A DNA stretch of 64,000 bases from Bacteroidota bacterium (GTDB lineage: Bacteria; Bacteroidota; Bacteroidia; B-17B0; Aurantibacillaceae). Shown one piece after another: positions 55,284-64,000 of this stretch. Both the position numbers and the translations under genes were made by a program. How positions within the stretch are numbered: the stretch's first letter is position 1; each line of letters starts with the position of its first letter. The notes beneath the pieces are model-generated. The model did not search any database. It saw only the letters and a list, made by a program, of their open reading frames with translations, and was not told the origin of the DNA. Location of the stretch: the NCBI GenBank assembly GCA_018267825.1, contig JAFDXR010000003.1, positions 495,081 through 559,080 of the forward strand, written 5' to 3'.

Positions 55284-55564
55284 TCTGGACCAGCAATGCC
55301 AGGCAGGAATTATTCGACATTCTTGAATTCTGGAACCTTCGCAACGGATCTACATCTTACTCCAAAAAATTGGTTCAAAAAATTCAGGTAAACCTGTTAT
55401 ACATTTCTGAAAATCCCTTTCTCGGAAGACCAACATCGATTGATAATGTCCGGGTAATTCTTGTATCGAACTATCTCCTGTTTTATGAAGTGCGGAATGA
55501 TTCCCTGTATGTTCTCTCCATCTTTGATGGCCGGAGAAATCCTGACGATCTCAGTGTTAAATAA
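55268..55564 (+). CDS. RelE/ParE-family toxin
   Basis: This 98-aa protein has the ParE/RelE fold pattern: IIWTSNARQELFDILEFWNLRN, ISENPFLGRPTSIDNVRVILVSNYLLFYEV and a C-terminal LSIFDGRRNPDDL. The R-x-x-x-V-x-x-Y-x-L-F-Y core and the DGRRNP tail are typical. RelE members cut mRNA and ParE members poison gyrase; the sequence alone does not decide which. Confidence 0.88.
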   Translation: MAQQIIWTSNARQELFDILEFWNLRNGSTSYSKKLVQKIQVNLLYISENPFLGRPTSIDNVRVILVSNYLLFYEVRNDSLYVLSIFDGRRNPDDLSVK

Positions 55565-55574
55565 TCCGATCCTC

Positions 55575-56882
55575 TTATTTTAATATCAGCAGACGGTTTG
55601 CGTCCAGCTTAATGAAGATAAACAACAGGATGGTAAAAGACCATAGCGAGGAGCCTCCGTAACTGAAGAATGGCAGAGGAATACCGATCACGGGCATGAG
55701 GCCAATAGTCATGCCTACATTCACGGCAAGATGGAAGAACAAGACGGAAGCCACCCCATAGCCATAAATACGACTGAAATCAGATCGTTGTCGCTCGGCC
55801 ATAAAAATAACCCGCAAAATAAGCGTCAGCTCCAGAAGAATAACGATGCTGGAACCAAGGAAGCCCCACTCCTCACCCACCGTACAAAAAATAAAATCGG
55901 TATCCTGCTCGGGTACAAAATCGTATTTGGTTTGTGTACCCTGCAGGTAGCCCTTTCCAAAGAAACCACCGGATCCAATGGCAATTTTAGCCTGGTTCAC
56001 ATTATAGCCCTCTTTTTTGAGATCCACTGTTCCACGGCCCAGGAGCACATCAATACGTGTTTTCTGATGGGGTTCCAGATGTTCGTACACATAGTTTGTT
56101 CCCAGTACCACGCCGCTGGCAGCAGCCAGTATAATGGATACAATAATTACATTTTTGCGTGTGCGGCGCACGAATACAAACGAAAGCAGGGAAATAACAC
56201 TGAGACTGATGATCAGCGTTTTTGAATCCATCACAAGCGATAACACAAACAACAGGGCAGACAATAAACCGAAGAGGAGAAAATTGATAGATAATCCTTC
56301 GCGATACAGTGTAATGATAAAGGCCATGAACACAATCGCCAGGCCTGTTTCGTCCTGCAGCAGTTTTATGATCACAAGCGGTAAACCGAGTATAGCGACC
56401 GCAAAAATGGTGTTCTTATAGTTTTTAATCAGGTCTGAAAGCCTGGTGCGACGCGAGGAGTTTTCGACTTCGATATTTTCGTTACTCAGAAACTTGGCGA
56501 GAGCCAGGTTCGTAGCGAATTTCATAAACTCCGCAGGCTGAATCCCAAAATCGCCAAAGCGAAACCAGGACCGGCTGCCCTTCACCTCTCGCCCGAGAAA
56601 AGGCACGGCAATACAGGCGAGAAGCAAAAAACCATAAAAGAAATAGGCAAAGACCGTATAGAAGTTTGCATCAATGATCAATATAAATGTGGCCAGCGCG
56701 ATAGCTCCACCAATCCAGATCAGCTGCTTTCCGTATTTCTGTGATGTATCAAAAATGCTTTGATGGGCCTCATTATACACTGCAGCATAAATGTTCAGCC
56801 AGCCCATAATCACAAGCAGTGCATAGATCAGGATAGTGATCCTGTCTACACCATAAAACAATTTATGCTCGTCTCTCCTCAT
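55575..56882 (-). CDS. rodA: Rod-shape-determining SEDS protein RodA
   Basis: RodA is the peptidoglycan glycosyltransferase of the elongasome, working with PBP2. This 435-aa protein has about ten membrane helices and the SEDS motif FVPEQDTDFIFCTVGEEWGF with the catalytic Asp. A conserved SRSWFRFGDFGIQPAEFMK segment and a PLPFFSYGGSSL end are also present. It overlaps the PBP2 gene by 1 nt and ends the mre-mrd cluster. Confidence 0.96.
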   Translation of the reverse strand: MRRDEHKLFYGVDRITILIYALLVIMGWLNIYAAVYNEAHQSIFDTSQKYGKQLIWIGGAIALATFILIIDANFYTVFAYFFYGFLLLACIAVPFLGREVKGSRSWFRFGDFGIQPAEFMKFATNLALAKFLSNENIEVENSSRRTRLSDLIKNYKNTIFAVAILGLPLVIIKLLQDETGLAIVFMAFIITLYREGLSINFLLFGLLSALLFVLSLVMDSKTLIISLSVISLLSFVFVRRTRKNVIIVSIILAAASGVVLGTNYVYEHLEPHQKTRIDVLLGRGTVDLKKEGYNVNQAKIAIGSGGFFGKGYLQGTQTKYDFVPEQDTDFIFCTVGEEWGFLGSSIVILLELTLILRVIFMAERQRSDFSRIYGYGVASVLFFHLAVNVGMTIGLMPVIGIPLPFFSYGGSSLWSFTILLFIFIKLDANRLLILK

Positions 56883-58741
56883 TAATGGTGTTTGGTCGGG
56901 ATCAGGTTTTTATTGTTGATGATATCCACTTCCATCATGCGTTTCTCAATATCCGGACGTGTGATTTTCCCTTTCAGGTATTTCTCTACCATGAGGCTCA
57001 CAATCGGTGCTGCATAGGTACCTCCGAATCCGGAGTTCTCCACCACACATGCAATGGCAATTTTAGGATTTTCACGCGGCGCGAAGGCTACGAACACAGC
57101 ATGATCTTTCCCGTGCGGGTTCTGTGCCGTACCGGTCTTACCGCACATCACAATGTCAGGTATCTTGGAGGTTCGCGCTGTTCCTGATTCCACCACGAGT
57201 TGCATCCCATCAATCACATTTTCGTAAATCTGGTGATCGGTTACATAGGCGTAGTGTTTCCGGGTATACATGGTATCGAGTTTCTTTTCGGTACCCACAC
57301 CCTTAATCACGTGGGGCACGTAGTAATACCCATGATTGGCAATAATACTCACTACATTGGCCATCTGGATCGGCACGATGGTAAGCTCTGCCTGCCCGAT
57401 TCCCAGCGACACAATGGTATTACTGCGCCAGCCGTTTGTACCGAACACCTTGTCGTAATATTTCACAGAAGGTACGTTACCCGGCTTTTCATATGGAATA
57501 TCGTAACCTAGTTTGGTACCCGGACCAAAACTCATCACGGCATCGCGCCAGTGCTGGTAACCGTCTTTGAATTTCGGGAAAGCCGGCTGATCTACAATGC
57601 TGCGGAATACGTAGGAATAATAGGAGTTGCAGGACTGCTGAATACTGTGTGTGAGATCGCAGGCCGGATGCGCGTGGCATTTCGGCTTGCCTCCCATCGG
57701 CGGATAACCACTATGACATGGGTATACAGTACTGGTTTTTAATACGCCGTCTTTCTGTCCGATGAGCGCATCAATTAATTTAAAAATAGACCCCGGAGGG
57801 TACATGGCCTGGGTAGCCCGGTTGAAGAGGGGTACATTCAATGTGTCCATCTGGAGCATGGCGTAATTTTTGGCGCGGAGCTTACCACCCACCAATAAAT
57901 TCGGATCGTAGGAAGGATTGGAAACAAGGCAGAGAATTTCGCCGGTAGAGGGTTCAATAGCCACGATACTTCCTTTTTTGCCATGCATGAGTTTTTCGCC
58001 ATACTCCTGCATTTCCGCGTCAATACTACTGAAGAGGGCTTTGCCGGGAACGGCCAGTGTATCGTACATCCCGTTCATGTAGCGGCCTTTGGTTTTGTTA
58101 TTCACATCCACCATCACAATCTGTACGCCCTTCACCCCACGAAGTGCTTCTTCGTAAGACTTTTCGATACCACTTACCCCGATATAATCACCCTCGCGGT
58201 AATACGGATCTTTTGCGGCTTTCTCCTTGCTTACCTCACCTACATACCCAAGCAGGTGCGCAGCGATCGGGCGCGGGTATTTGCGCACAGTACGCGACTG
58301 TACGTCAAATCCTTTGAACCGGTATAATTTCTCCTGCAATGCAGCATATACCGCCGGCGATAACTGCTTTTCGAAAATACTTTCCTTGCGTGGTGAATTC
58401 GGCGCCTGGCGGGCTTTCTTCATACGTTTCAAAAACTCCTTCTTGTCGATTTCCAGGATTTCACACATCGCAATCGTATCGCAGTCTTTTACCTGGTTTG
58501 GAGTCACCCAAAGGTCATAGGACTGCGCATTCATGACGAGGAGTTTCCCTTTGCGATCGAAAATATAACCCCTTACCGGGTATTCCGTGCGATGTCTGAA
58601 AGCATTATTCCGCGCGTCTTTCAGATACTGGTCATCCACAAGCTGGATGTAAAACAAACGAAATATATAAATCAAAGCCACGAGGATGAAGAATCCCCCG
58701 ATAATGAATTTTCTATCCGCTAATTGTGCGTTCTTGCTCAT
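56882..58741 (-). CDS. mrdA: Penicillin-binding protein 2
   Basis: PBP2 is the elongation-specific transpeptidase partnered with RodA. This 619-aa protein has an N-terminal membrane helix (about 13-31), a pedestal/dimerisation part (FRHRTEYPVRGYIFDRKG) and a transpeptidase domain with Ser318 in PPGSIFKLIDAL, the SxN motif SCNSYY and KTG in CGKTGTAQNP. It overlaps mreD and rodA by 1 nt each, so the cluster is a single operon. Confidence 0.96.
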   Translation of the reverse strand: MSKNAQLADRKFIIGGFFILVALIYIFRLFYIQLVDDQYLKDARNNAFRHRTEYPVRGYIFDRKGKLLVMNAQSYDLWVTPNQVKDCDTIAMCEILEIDKKEFLKRMKKARQAPNSPRKESIFEKQLSPAVYAALQEKLYRFKGFDVQSRTVRKYPRPIAAHLLGYVGEVSKEKAAKDPYYREGDYIGVSGIEKSYEEALRGVKGVQIVMVDVNNKTKGRYMNGMYDTLAVPGKALFSSIDAEMQEYGEKLMHGKKGSIVAIEPSTGEILCLVSNPSYDPNLLVGGKLRAKNYAMLQMDTLNVPLFNRATQAMYPPGSIFKLIDALIGQKDGVLKTSTVYPCHSGYPPMGGKPKCHAHPACDLTHSIQQSCNSYYSYVFRSIVDQPAFPKFKDGYQHWRDAVMSFGPGTKLGYDIPYEKPGNVPSVKYYDKVFGTNGWRSNTIVSLGIGQAELTIVPIQMANVVSIIANHGYYYVPHVIKGVGTEKKLDTMYTRKHYAYVTDHQIYENVIDGMQLVVESGTARTSKIPDIVMCGKTGTAQNPHGKDHAVFVAFAPRENPKIAIACVVENSGFGGTYAAPIVSLMVEKYLKGKITRPDIEKRMMEVDIINNKNLIPTKHH

Positions 58742-59259
58742 TATTTTTTCGGATCGGCTTTATAAAACAGGAATTGAATGACGTAGATGAATACAAATGT
58801 ACCTACAGAACTCAGAATAACACGCAACAGGGTTTTGAAAAATTCGCCAAAGCGGAAAATTTCCAGGTAAAAGAAAAACAGGTGGTGTATAAAAATAAGG
58901 ATACCTGCGTAGGTGATAAACCAGGTGAGTCCCATGTAAGCCACTGTGGGAGCCAATCCCGGATCATATCCTTCCCGGGGTGATGTAAGCCTGAGCACAT
59001 AATACCTTGCAAACCCAAGCAGGGTACAGGCTGCCGCATGCATGCCGGCGGTATCGTAAAACATATCAATGGTAACCCCCAGCACAAACGATAAAGCAAG
59101 CACCAGCAGGCGGGGTGTTTCGAATGGAAGCAACAGGATAAACAACACATAGGGAAATAAAATCACGTAAGGTCCCAGACGAATGTTCTGAACAATGAGT
59201 ACCTGTAATAAAACAAGTACCAGGAACCGGAGCGTATTTCGGATGATGTTATTTATCAC
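58741..59259 (-). CDS. mreD: Rod-shape-determining membrane protein MreD
   Basis: This 172-aa, five- to six-helix protein has the MreD start (FLVLVLLQVLIVQNIRLGPYVILFPYVLFILLLPF) and a GVTIDMFYDTAGMHAAACTLLGFARYYVLRLTSPR stretch. It is an elongasome scaffold between MreC and PBP2/RodA. Its start overlaps the mreC end by 11 nt. Confidence 0.92.
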   Translation of the reverse strand: MINNIIRNTLRFLVLVLLQVLIVQNIRLGPYVILFPYVLFILLLPFETPRLLVLALSFVLGVTIDMFYDTAGMHAAACTLLGFARYYVLRLTSPREGYDPGLAPTVAYMGLTWFITYAGILIFIHHLFFFYLEIFRFGEFFKTLLRVILSSVGTFVFIYVIQFLFYKADPKK

Positions 59260-60088
59260 TTTGCACCTGTGAGATTTTTTCCAGACTGTCTTTTTCTGCT
59301 TTGAACCTGTATTTGATCACATAAACATGGTTCAGTTTTTTGAAATCGACACTCAGTTTTACTTTTACCGTATTAAATGCCTCATTTTGGCGACGTTCCC
59401 AGCTATCAACTGTACCCACCATAATACCTTCCGGGAAAATACCGGAAAGATTACTGGTAATAACCGTATCACCTTTTTTCATGATCGACGATGTGGGAAT
59501 ATCAGTCAGGTAACAGTATGTATAGTCGGAACCATCCCAAAAAAGCGGGCCGGGGCTATGATCTTTTTTCAATTCGCAGTTTACACGCACGTCTTTATGC
59601 AACACCGACATGCAGGACGCGAAGTTTTTCGAAACGTCTTTTACCACGCCGACAATGCCGTTGCTGTTGATCACTGCCATATCGTGTGTAATGCCCTGGT
59701 CGGAACCGATATTAAGTGTGATGTAGTTGCTGCGTTTATTCACACTGTTATTGATGGCCTTGGCTGAAACGTAAAGGTACTGCTGCTTATAAAGCGTATC
59801 ATTCTTTTTAAAAACCTCCATCGGTAAGGCTGCATAGCCTGTTTTCAGCATGTTGTGCAGCATGGCATTTTCGCGGGCAATCCGTTCGTTCTCATCTTTC
59901 AGGAGGAGGTACTCGCGGGTGTTGGCAGCGGTGCGGTATACGCGGGCACTGATTTCGTTGCCCGAGTTGATGAGGCTGGAACCCTGGTATCCATTGTTTT
60001 TGACAAGCAACAAAAAACAAAAAATCTCGAGTAACAAAAACACAAAAAAGAAATTGTTTCTGTATATAAACTTAATGAGGTTTTTCAT
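59249..60088 (-). CDS. mreC: Rod-shape-determining protein MreC
   Basis: This 279-aa protein has an N-terminal membrane helix (FFFVFLLLEIFCFLLLV), a coiled coil (about 60-90) and two beta-barrel domains (NYITLNIGSDQGITHDMAVINSNGIVGVVKDVSKNFA then SNLSGIFPEGIMVGTVDSWERR). It lines the periplasmic side of the elongasome and links MreB to PBP2. A 131-nt leader with a hairpin separates it from mreB. Confidence 0.93.
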   Translation of the reverse strand: MKNLIKFIYRNNFFFVFLLLEIFCFLLLVKNNGYQGSSLINSGNEISARVYRTAANTREYLLLKDENERIARENAMLHNMLKTGYAALPMEVFKKNDTLYKQQYLYVSAKAINNSVNKRSNYITLNIGSDQGITHDMAVINSNGIVGVVKDVSKNFASCMSVLHKDVRVNCELKKDHSPGPLFWDGSDYTYCYLTDIPTSSIMKKGDTVITSNLSGIFPEGIMVGTVDSWERRQNEAFNTVKVKLSVDFKKLNHVYVIKYRFKAEKDSLEKISQVQSDK

Positions 60089-60167
60089 CCTGCGTTTTTG
60101 TTCCCATCAACACACATGCCTCATGTGCATGGATGTGCCGACCGTTATATTATGATTTTAAATTAAA

Positions 60168-60192
60168 AGACACATTCGGCTGAAATGTGTCT
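60168..60192 (-). terminator. Terminator/attenuator hairpin between mreB and mreC
   Basis: AGACACATT/AATGTGTCT forms a 9-bp stem with a 7-nt loop, followed on the minus strand by TTTTAATTT. It may end or reduce mreB transcription before mreC. Confidence 0.6.
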
Positions 60193-60219
60193 AATAAATC
60201 TACAACCCCAAAGAGGGCT

Positions 60220-61242
60220 TTATTTGATGAGGAATGGGAATTTATGAACATTTTTAAGTGCAATTCCCGTTCCGCGGGCTACAGCGCGAAGCGGATCTTC
60301 GCACACATGTACCGGCAGTTTTGTTTTCATGGAAATACGCTTATCGAGGCCACGCAGTAACGAACCACCACCTGCCATATAAATACCCGTGCGGTAAATA
60401 TCCGCAGCAAGCTCCGGAGGCGTCATTTCGAGGGCATTGAGAATCGCTTCTTCGATCTTCGAAATGGATTTATCGAGGCAGTGCGCAATTTCCACATAGC
60501 TCACAAATACTTCTTTCGGAATCCCGCTCATGAGGTCACGGCCCTGTACAGCATAATCAGCCGGTGGGTTGTCGATCTCAGTCATCGCAGCTCCTACTTC
60601 AATTTTCACCTGCTCGGCACTACGCTCACCGATAAGGATGTTGTGCTGGCGACGCATGTATTCTTCGATGTTGGCGTTGAAATCGTCGCCGGCAATACGT
60701 GTTGATTTATCGCACACAATACCTCCCAGGGCGATTACCGCAATTTCGGAAGTACCACCACCGATATCGATGATCATATTTCCCATGGGCTCTTCCACGT
60801 CGATACCCATACCAATGGCAGCAGCCATAGGCTCGTGAATCATGTATACTTCTTTGGCTCCGGCATGTTCGGCGCTATCGCGAACCGCACGTTTCTCAAC
60901 CTCTGTAATCCCGCTTGGGATACAGATTACCATACGAAGCGATGGTTTGAAAAAACGATTCCCGGGATTAATCATTTTGATCATTCCCTTGATCATTTCT
61001 TCTGCAGCCTGGAAATCGGCGATTACTCCGTCTTTCAGCGGGCGAATGGTCTTGATATTTTCGTGGGTTTTACCGTGCATGAGCTGTGCCTGGCGCCCAA
61101 CGGCAATAACCTTGCCTGTGGTACGGTCAACGGCTACGATGCTGGGCTCATCCACAACCACTTTTTCGTTGTGAATAATAATGGTGTTAGCGGTTCCTAA
61201 GTCAATCGCTATGTCCTGGGTTAAAAATTCGAATAATGCCAT
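60220..61242 (-). CDS. mreB: Rod-shape-determining actin homologue MreB
   Basis: This 340-aa actin-fold ATPase organises elongasome movement. It shows the phosphate-1 loop IAIDLGTANTIIIHN, the connect-1/adenosine motifs (MIIDIGGGTSEIAVIALGGI, YMAGGGSLLRGLDKRI) and the typical PTRADLRT-like C-terminus. It precedes mreC on the same strand. Confidence 0.97.
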   Translation of the reverse strand: MALFEFLTQDIAIDLGTANTIIIHNEKVVVDEPSIVAVDRTTGKVIAVGRQAQLMHGKTHENIKTIRPLKDGVIADFQAAEEMIKGMIKMINPGNRFFKPSLRMVICIPSGITEVEKRAVRDSAEHAGAKEVYMIHEPMAAAIGMGIDVEEPMGNMIIDIGGGTSEIAVIALGGIVCDKSTRIAGDDFNANIEEYMRRQHNILIGERSAEQVKIEVGAAMTEIDNPPADYAVQGRDLMSGIPKEVFVSYVEIAHCLDKSISKIEEAILNALEMTPPELAADIYRTGIYMAGGGSLLRGLDKRISMKTKLPVHVCEDPLRAVARGTGIALKNVHKFPFLIK

Positions 61243-61260
61243 ATATCAGTTTGTGATTTG

Positions 61261-61289
61261 AAAATGTACGGGTGTTGTTTGATTTTCAA
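61261..61289 (-). promoter_or_regulatory. Candidate promoter of mreB
   Basis: Minus strand TTG (61289-61287), 18 nt, TACATTTT (61268-61261, 7 of 8), 18 nt before the ATG. The -7 motif TATATTTG also occurs at 61287-61294, overlapping the -33 element. Confidence 0.5.
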
Positions 61290-61296
61290 ATATATT

Positions 61297-62826
61297 TTAG
61301 TGTTTAAAGTGACGTGTTCCGGTAAATACCATGCTTACGCCATGTGCGTTACAATACTCAATACTGTCTTTGTCCTTGATAGAGCCGCCCGGTTGAATAA
61401 CCGCCGTGATACCTGCTTTGTGAGCAATCTCCACACAGTCGGGGAACGGGAAAAACGCGTCGCTTGCCATCACAGCACCTTTCAGATCGAAACCAAAACT
61501 CACCGCCTTGGCAATAGCCTGTTTCAGTGCATCAACGCGTGAAGTCTGACCGGTACCACTTGCCAGTAACTGATTGTTCTTGGCCAGCACAATGGTATTG
61601 GATTTGGTATGTTTCACGAGTTTGTTGGCAAAGATCAGATCGCGTACCTCATCGGCTGTAGGCGATGTATTTGTTACCGTTTTGAGATCGGCTGCCGTTT
61701 CCATTTTCATATCCTTGTCCTGCTCAATGACGCCATTGAGGAGTGTACGGATTTGTGTTTTCGGAAGGGTGGCAGGTTTCTGCACAAGAATAATACGGTT
61801 TGGTTTTGATTTGAGTATATCGAGTGCTTTGGCATCATAAGCCGGAGCGATGATAACCTCACAGAATAATTTATTGACTTCCTGGGCTGTAGCTTCGTCT
61901 ACAGCCGTATTGGTAATAAGGATTCCACCAAACGCCGATACAGGATCTCCGGCCAGTGCATCCTTCCATGCTTCGGCTAACGTGCTGCGGCTTGCCACAC
62001 CACAGGCATTGTTGTGCTTAAGGATAGCAAAGGTAGGTTCTGATGTGTAGTCGGCCATGAGGTTCACAGCAGCATCCACATCGAGGAGATTGTTGTATGA
62101 AAGCTCTTTACCATTCAGTTTATCGAACATCGCATCGAGGTCTCCGAAGAATGTTCCTTTCTGATGCGGGTTTTCACCGTAGCGTAAAGGATTGCCTTTA
62201 TCGATACTTACTTTCAGATTGCCGATTTGTTCGGTGGTATTGAAGTAATTGAAGATAGCTGTATCGTAGTGGCTGCTCATGGCGAAAGCTTTGGCTGCAA
62301 AGTGTTTGCGATCTGCTTTATCCGAGAAGCCATTTTTTTCGTTCAGTAAATTCAGAAGAGAGCCGTAATCGTTACGCGATGATACGATCACCACATCATT
62401 GAAGTTCTTGGCAGCCGCACGAATCAGGGAGATGCCACCGATATCAATTTTCTCAATGATGTCTTCTTCCGATGCGCCGCCTGCAACTGTTTCTTCAAAA
62501 GGATACAAATCCACAATTACCAGGTCGATATTTGGAATATGATGCGCTTCCATTTGTGCAACGTCGCTTTGCAATTCGCGACGGCCAAGGATGCCACCAA
62601 AAATTTTCGGATGCAATGTCTTCACACGACCACCGAGTATTTCAGGAAATGCTGTTAAACTTTCAACAGCCTTCACCGGCACATTTTGTTTTTCGATAAA
62701 CGATAAGGTGCCGCCGGTGCTGTAAATTTCAACACCGAGTGCGTGTAATTTTTGAATAACAGGTTCCAGGTTATCTTTATAATAAACCGAGATCAGGGCA
62801 CTATTAATTTTCTTTAGACTGCTCAT
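61297..62826 (-). CDS. purH: Bifunctional AICAR transformylase/IMP cyclohydrolase
   Basis: PurH performs the last two steps of IMP synthesis. The N-terminal MGS-like IMP cyclohydrolase domain (about 1-190) shows GVEIYSTGGTLSFIE, GGRVKTLHPKIFGGIL and DLVIVDLYPFEETV. The C-terminal AICAR formyltransferase (about 200-509) shows the catalytic Lys-His pair in ILKHNNACGVA, and SDAFFPFPDCVEIAHKAGI and a PGGSIKDKDSIEY loop near the end. At 509 aa it is complete. Confidence 0.97.
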   Translation of the reverse strand: MSSLKKINSALISVYYKDNLEPVIQKLHALGVEIYSTGGTLSFIEKQNVPVKAVESLTAFPEILGGRVKTLHPKIFGGILGRRELQSDVAQMEAHHIPNIDLVIVDLYPFEETVAGGASEEDIIEKIDIGGISLIRAAAKNFNDVVIVSSRNDYGSLLNLLNEKNGFSDKADRKHFAAKAFAMSSHYDTAIFNYFNTTEQIGNLKVSIDKGNPLRYGENPHQKGTFFGDLDAMFDKLNGKELSYNNLLDVDAAVNLMADYTSEPTFAILKHNNACGVASRSTLAEAWKDALAGDPVSAFGGILITNTAVDEATAQEVNKLFCEVIIAPAYDAKALDILKSKPNRIILVQKPATLPKTQIRTLLNGVIEQDKDMKMETAADLKTVTNTSPTADEVRDLIFANKLVKHTKSNTIVLAKNNQLLASGTGQTSRVDALKQAIAKAVSFGFDLKGAVMASDAFFPFPDCVEIAHKAGITAVIQPGGSIKDKDSIEYCNAHGVSMVFTGTRHFKH

Positions 62827-62842
62827 AAATTCAAGTAAAGCA

Positions 62843-62850
62843 CAAAGTTA
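62843..62850 (-). promoter_or_regulatory. Candidate -7 element of purH
   Basis: TAACTTTG on the minus strand, a full TAnnTTTG match, 16 nt before the ATG. No clear -33 TTG is present. Confidence 0.5.
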
Positions 62851-62945
62851 TGCGTTGAGTGTGTTTGGTAAAATTTTGTTGAAAAGTGTTGAAAACAAGC
62901 TACATCGGCAGGCAACCTCCCGGAACAAAAACCGGGCTTTGAAAA

Positions 62946-63671
62946 TCATCGCCGGAGTTCAAAATTCTGCCCGAGATAAACTTTTCTTACCATTTCATCG
63001 TTAGCCAGATCTTCGGCACTTCCCGACTTTATAACCGTACCGGCATACAGGAGGTATGTGCGGTCCGTGATATTGAGGGTTTCGTGCACATTGTGGTCGG
63101 TGATCAGGATACCAATGTTTTTATCTTTCAGCTTACGCACCACACTCTGAATATCCTCTACAGCAATGGGATCCACGCCTGCAAAGGGTTCGTCGAGGAG
63201 AATAAACTTAGGATCTGTGGCCAGGGCCCGCGCAATCTCAGTACGGCGGCGTTCCCCGCCCGACAGCTGATCACCAAGGTTTTTGCGTACATGATGAAGG
63301 GCAAACTCATCGAGAAGGCTCTCTACTTTATGCTCCTGTTCGCCTTTGGTCAGCCTGGTCATTTGCAATACAGCCCGCAGATTGTCTTCAATACTCAATT
63401 TCCTGAACACCGACGCTTCCTGAGGCAGGTAACCGATACCGAGTTGCGCACGCTTGTACATGGGATAATTTGTAATATCGAGATCATCGAGGTAAATGGC
63501 GCCGGAATTGGGTTTCACCATGCCTACAATCATATAAAACGAGGTGGTTTTCCCGGCTCCGTTTGGTCCAAGTAAGCCTACAATTTCTCCCTGTTTCACG
63601 TCTACACTCACATTGTTGGCAACAATGCGGTTTTTGTATTTCTTCACGAGGTTTTCCGAGCGGAGTATCAT
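62946..63671 (-). CDS. lptB: LPS export ABC transporter ATP-binding protein LptB
   Basis: This 241-aa ATPase powers LPS transport from the inner to the outer membrane with LptFGC. It has Walker [12 protein letters not shown], signature [15 protein letters not shown], Walker [14 protein letters not shown] and switch His in [11 protein letters not shown]. The [14 protein letters not shown] forms and the [15 protein letters not shown] segment are specific to LptB. The ATG at 63671 is chosen over an upstream start. lptF and lptG are not in view. Confidence 0.95.
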   Translation of the reverse strand: MILRSENLVKKYKNRIVANNVSVDVKQGEIVGLLGPNGAGKTTSFYMIVGMVKPNSGAIYLDDLDITNYPMYKRAQLGIGYLPQEASVFRKLSIEDNLRAVLQMTRLTKGEQEHKVESLLDEFALHHVRKNLGDQLSGGERRRTEIARALATDPKFILLDEPFAGVDPIAVEDIQSVVRKLKDKNIGILITDHNVHETLNITDRTYLLYAGTVIKSGSAEDLANDEMVRKVYLGQNFELRR

Positions 63672-63686
63672 AGTCAAAAGATGTAT

Positions 63687-63694
63687 CAAATATA
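63687..63694 (-). promoter_or_regulatory. Candidate -7 element of lptB
   Basis: TATATTTG on the minus strand, a full TAnnTTTG match, 15 nt before the ATG. Confidence 0.45.
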
Positions 63695-63801
63695 CAGAAA
63701 GAAAGGGGTTTGGGAATGAAAAAGAATGTGAAAAATGGAGCTTTTCGGGCAGGTCGGGAAAGAAGGGTGGAATGGGGATAATTCAGCTGGAACCAATTTT
63801 T

Positions 63802-63999
63802 CACGCAGAAGTGCGCGGATTCATCGGCGAAAATCAGCGAGAACCGTATTCACGCAGAAATGCGCAGATTTAGGAGGCACGCAGATTCGCGCGGATCAGA
63901 ACAACCCGGCATGACCGGAATGATACGACATCAGCGGAAATCAGCGGATTCATCGGCGAAAATCAGCGAGACCCTTTTTTCACGCAGAAATACGCAGAT
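63802..63999. repeat. Degenerate intergenic repeat tract at the window end
   Basis: Units of CACGCAGAAnTnCGCnGAT recur at 63802, 63851 and 63981, with a variant at 63878. A 28-bp identical stretch (GCGGATTCATCGGCG then AAAATCAGCGAGA) is at 63815-63842 and 63944-63971. The array continues past the window. It is non-coding and reads as the kind of interspersed repeat found between genes in many Bacteroidota. The gap from lptB (63672-64000) holds nothing else. Confidence 0.8.
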
Positions 64000-64000
64000 C

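Noticed and set aside
63802..63999. CRISPR array
   Set aside because: Units are degenerate, with irregular spacing and no unique equal-length spacers or cas genes.

Overview
The window reads as a chromosomal segment of a free-living member of the Bacteroidota, probably a Chitinophagia/Sphingobacteriia-type lineage. The evidence is three secreted proteins ending in type IX secretion (T9SS) sorting domains, a TonB-dependent receptor with a carboxypeptidase-like regulatory domain, a DUF4129/DUF4350/MoxR/DUF58 cluster, several promoters of the TTG-N18-20-TAnnTTTG type, and few Shine-Dalgarno sequences. No rRNA, tRNA, CRISPR array or prophage was found. Gene density is high, and no stretch without a gene exceeds about 330 bp.

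Layout. 1-9.7 kb: the 3' part of secA, an acetyltransferase, a MacB/Lol-like ABC exporter with membrane-fusion adaptor, and small genes including a flavodoxin-fold DarA-like protein. 9.7-16.7 kb: metG, a NUMOD4/HNH-type gene, LD-carboxypeptidase, an alpha/beta hydrolase and a histidine kinase/OmpR regulator pair. 16.7-25.9 kb: a T9SS cargo protein, then an RDD gene divergent from a compact SpoIIM-DUF4129-DUF4350-MoxR-DUF58 operon. 25.9-27.9 kb: a seven-repeat T9SS protein flanked by two copies of a structured, about 165-bp element. 27.9-35.2 kb: gatA, tatA, methylmalonyl-CoA epimerase, tyrS, a PAS histidine kinase, small membrane proteins and trmB. 35.4-48.2 kb: three lipoproteins, pyk, a halogenase-like flavoprotein, dprA, a TonB receptor, a Bax-inhibitor-1 homologue, a T9SS CocE-type hydrolase and a TlpA-like thioredoxin protein. 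48.4-51.3 kb: an ECF sigma factor and a membrane protein that looks like an anti-sigma factor carrying a c-type haem domain. 51.6-55.6 kb: leuS and a small toxin-antitoxin pair. 55.6-64 kb: rodA-mrdA-mreD-mreC and mreB (cell elongation), purH, lptB, and a degenerate repeat tract at the window edge.

The two most unusual items are these. (1) leuS contains an exactly in-frame 444-bp insert bounded by GGCCTCAnCCCC inverted repeats with adjacent palindromes. It encodes an apparently intact DUF559 (Vsr/restriction-like) nuclease domain inside the LeuRS editing-domain entry. It looks like a mobile element that survives inside an essential protein by being translated. (2) A duplicated element (25867-26031 and 27688-27850) has 21-bp-spaced CCACTTAT direct repeats followed, at identical spacing, by two hairpins. 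The second hairpin shows a compensatory U-A to C-G change between copies, which is good evidence for a structured RNA of unknown function.
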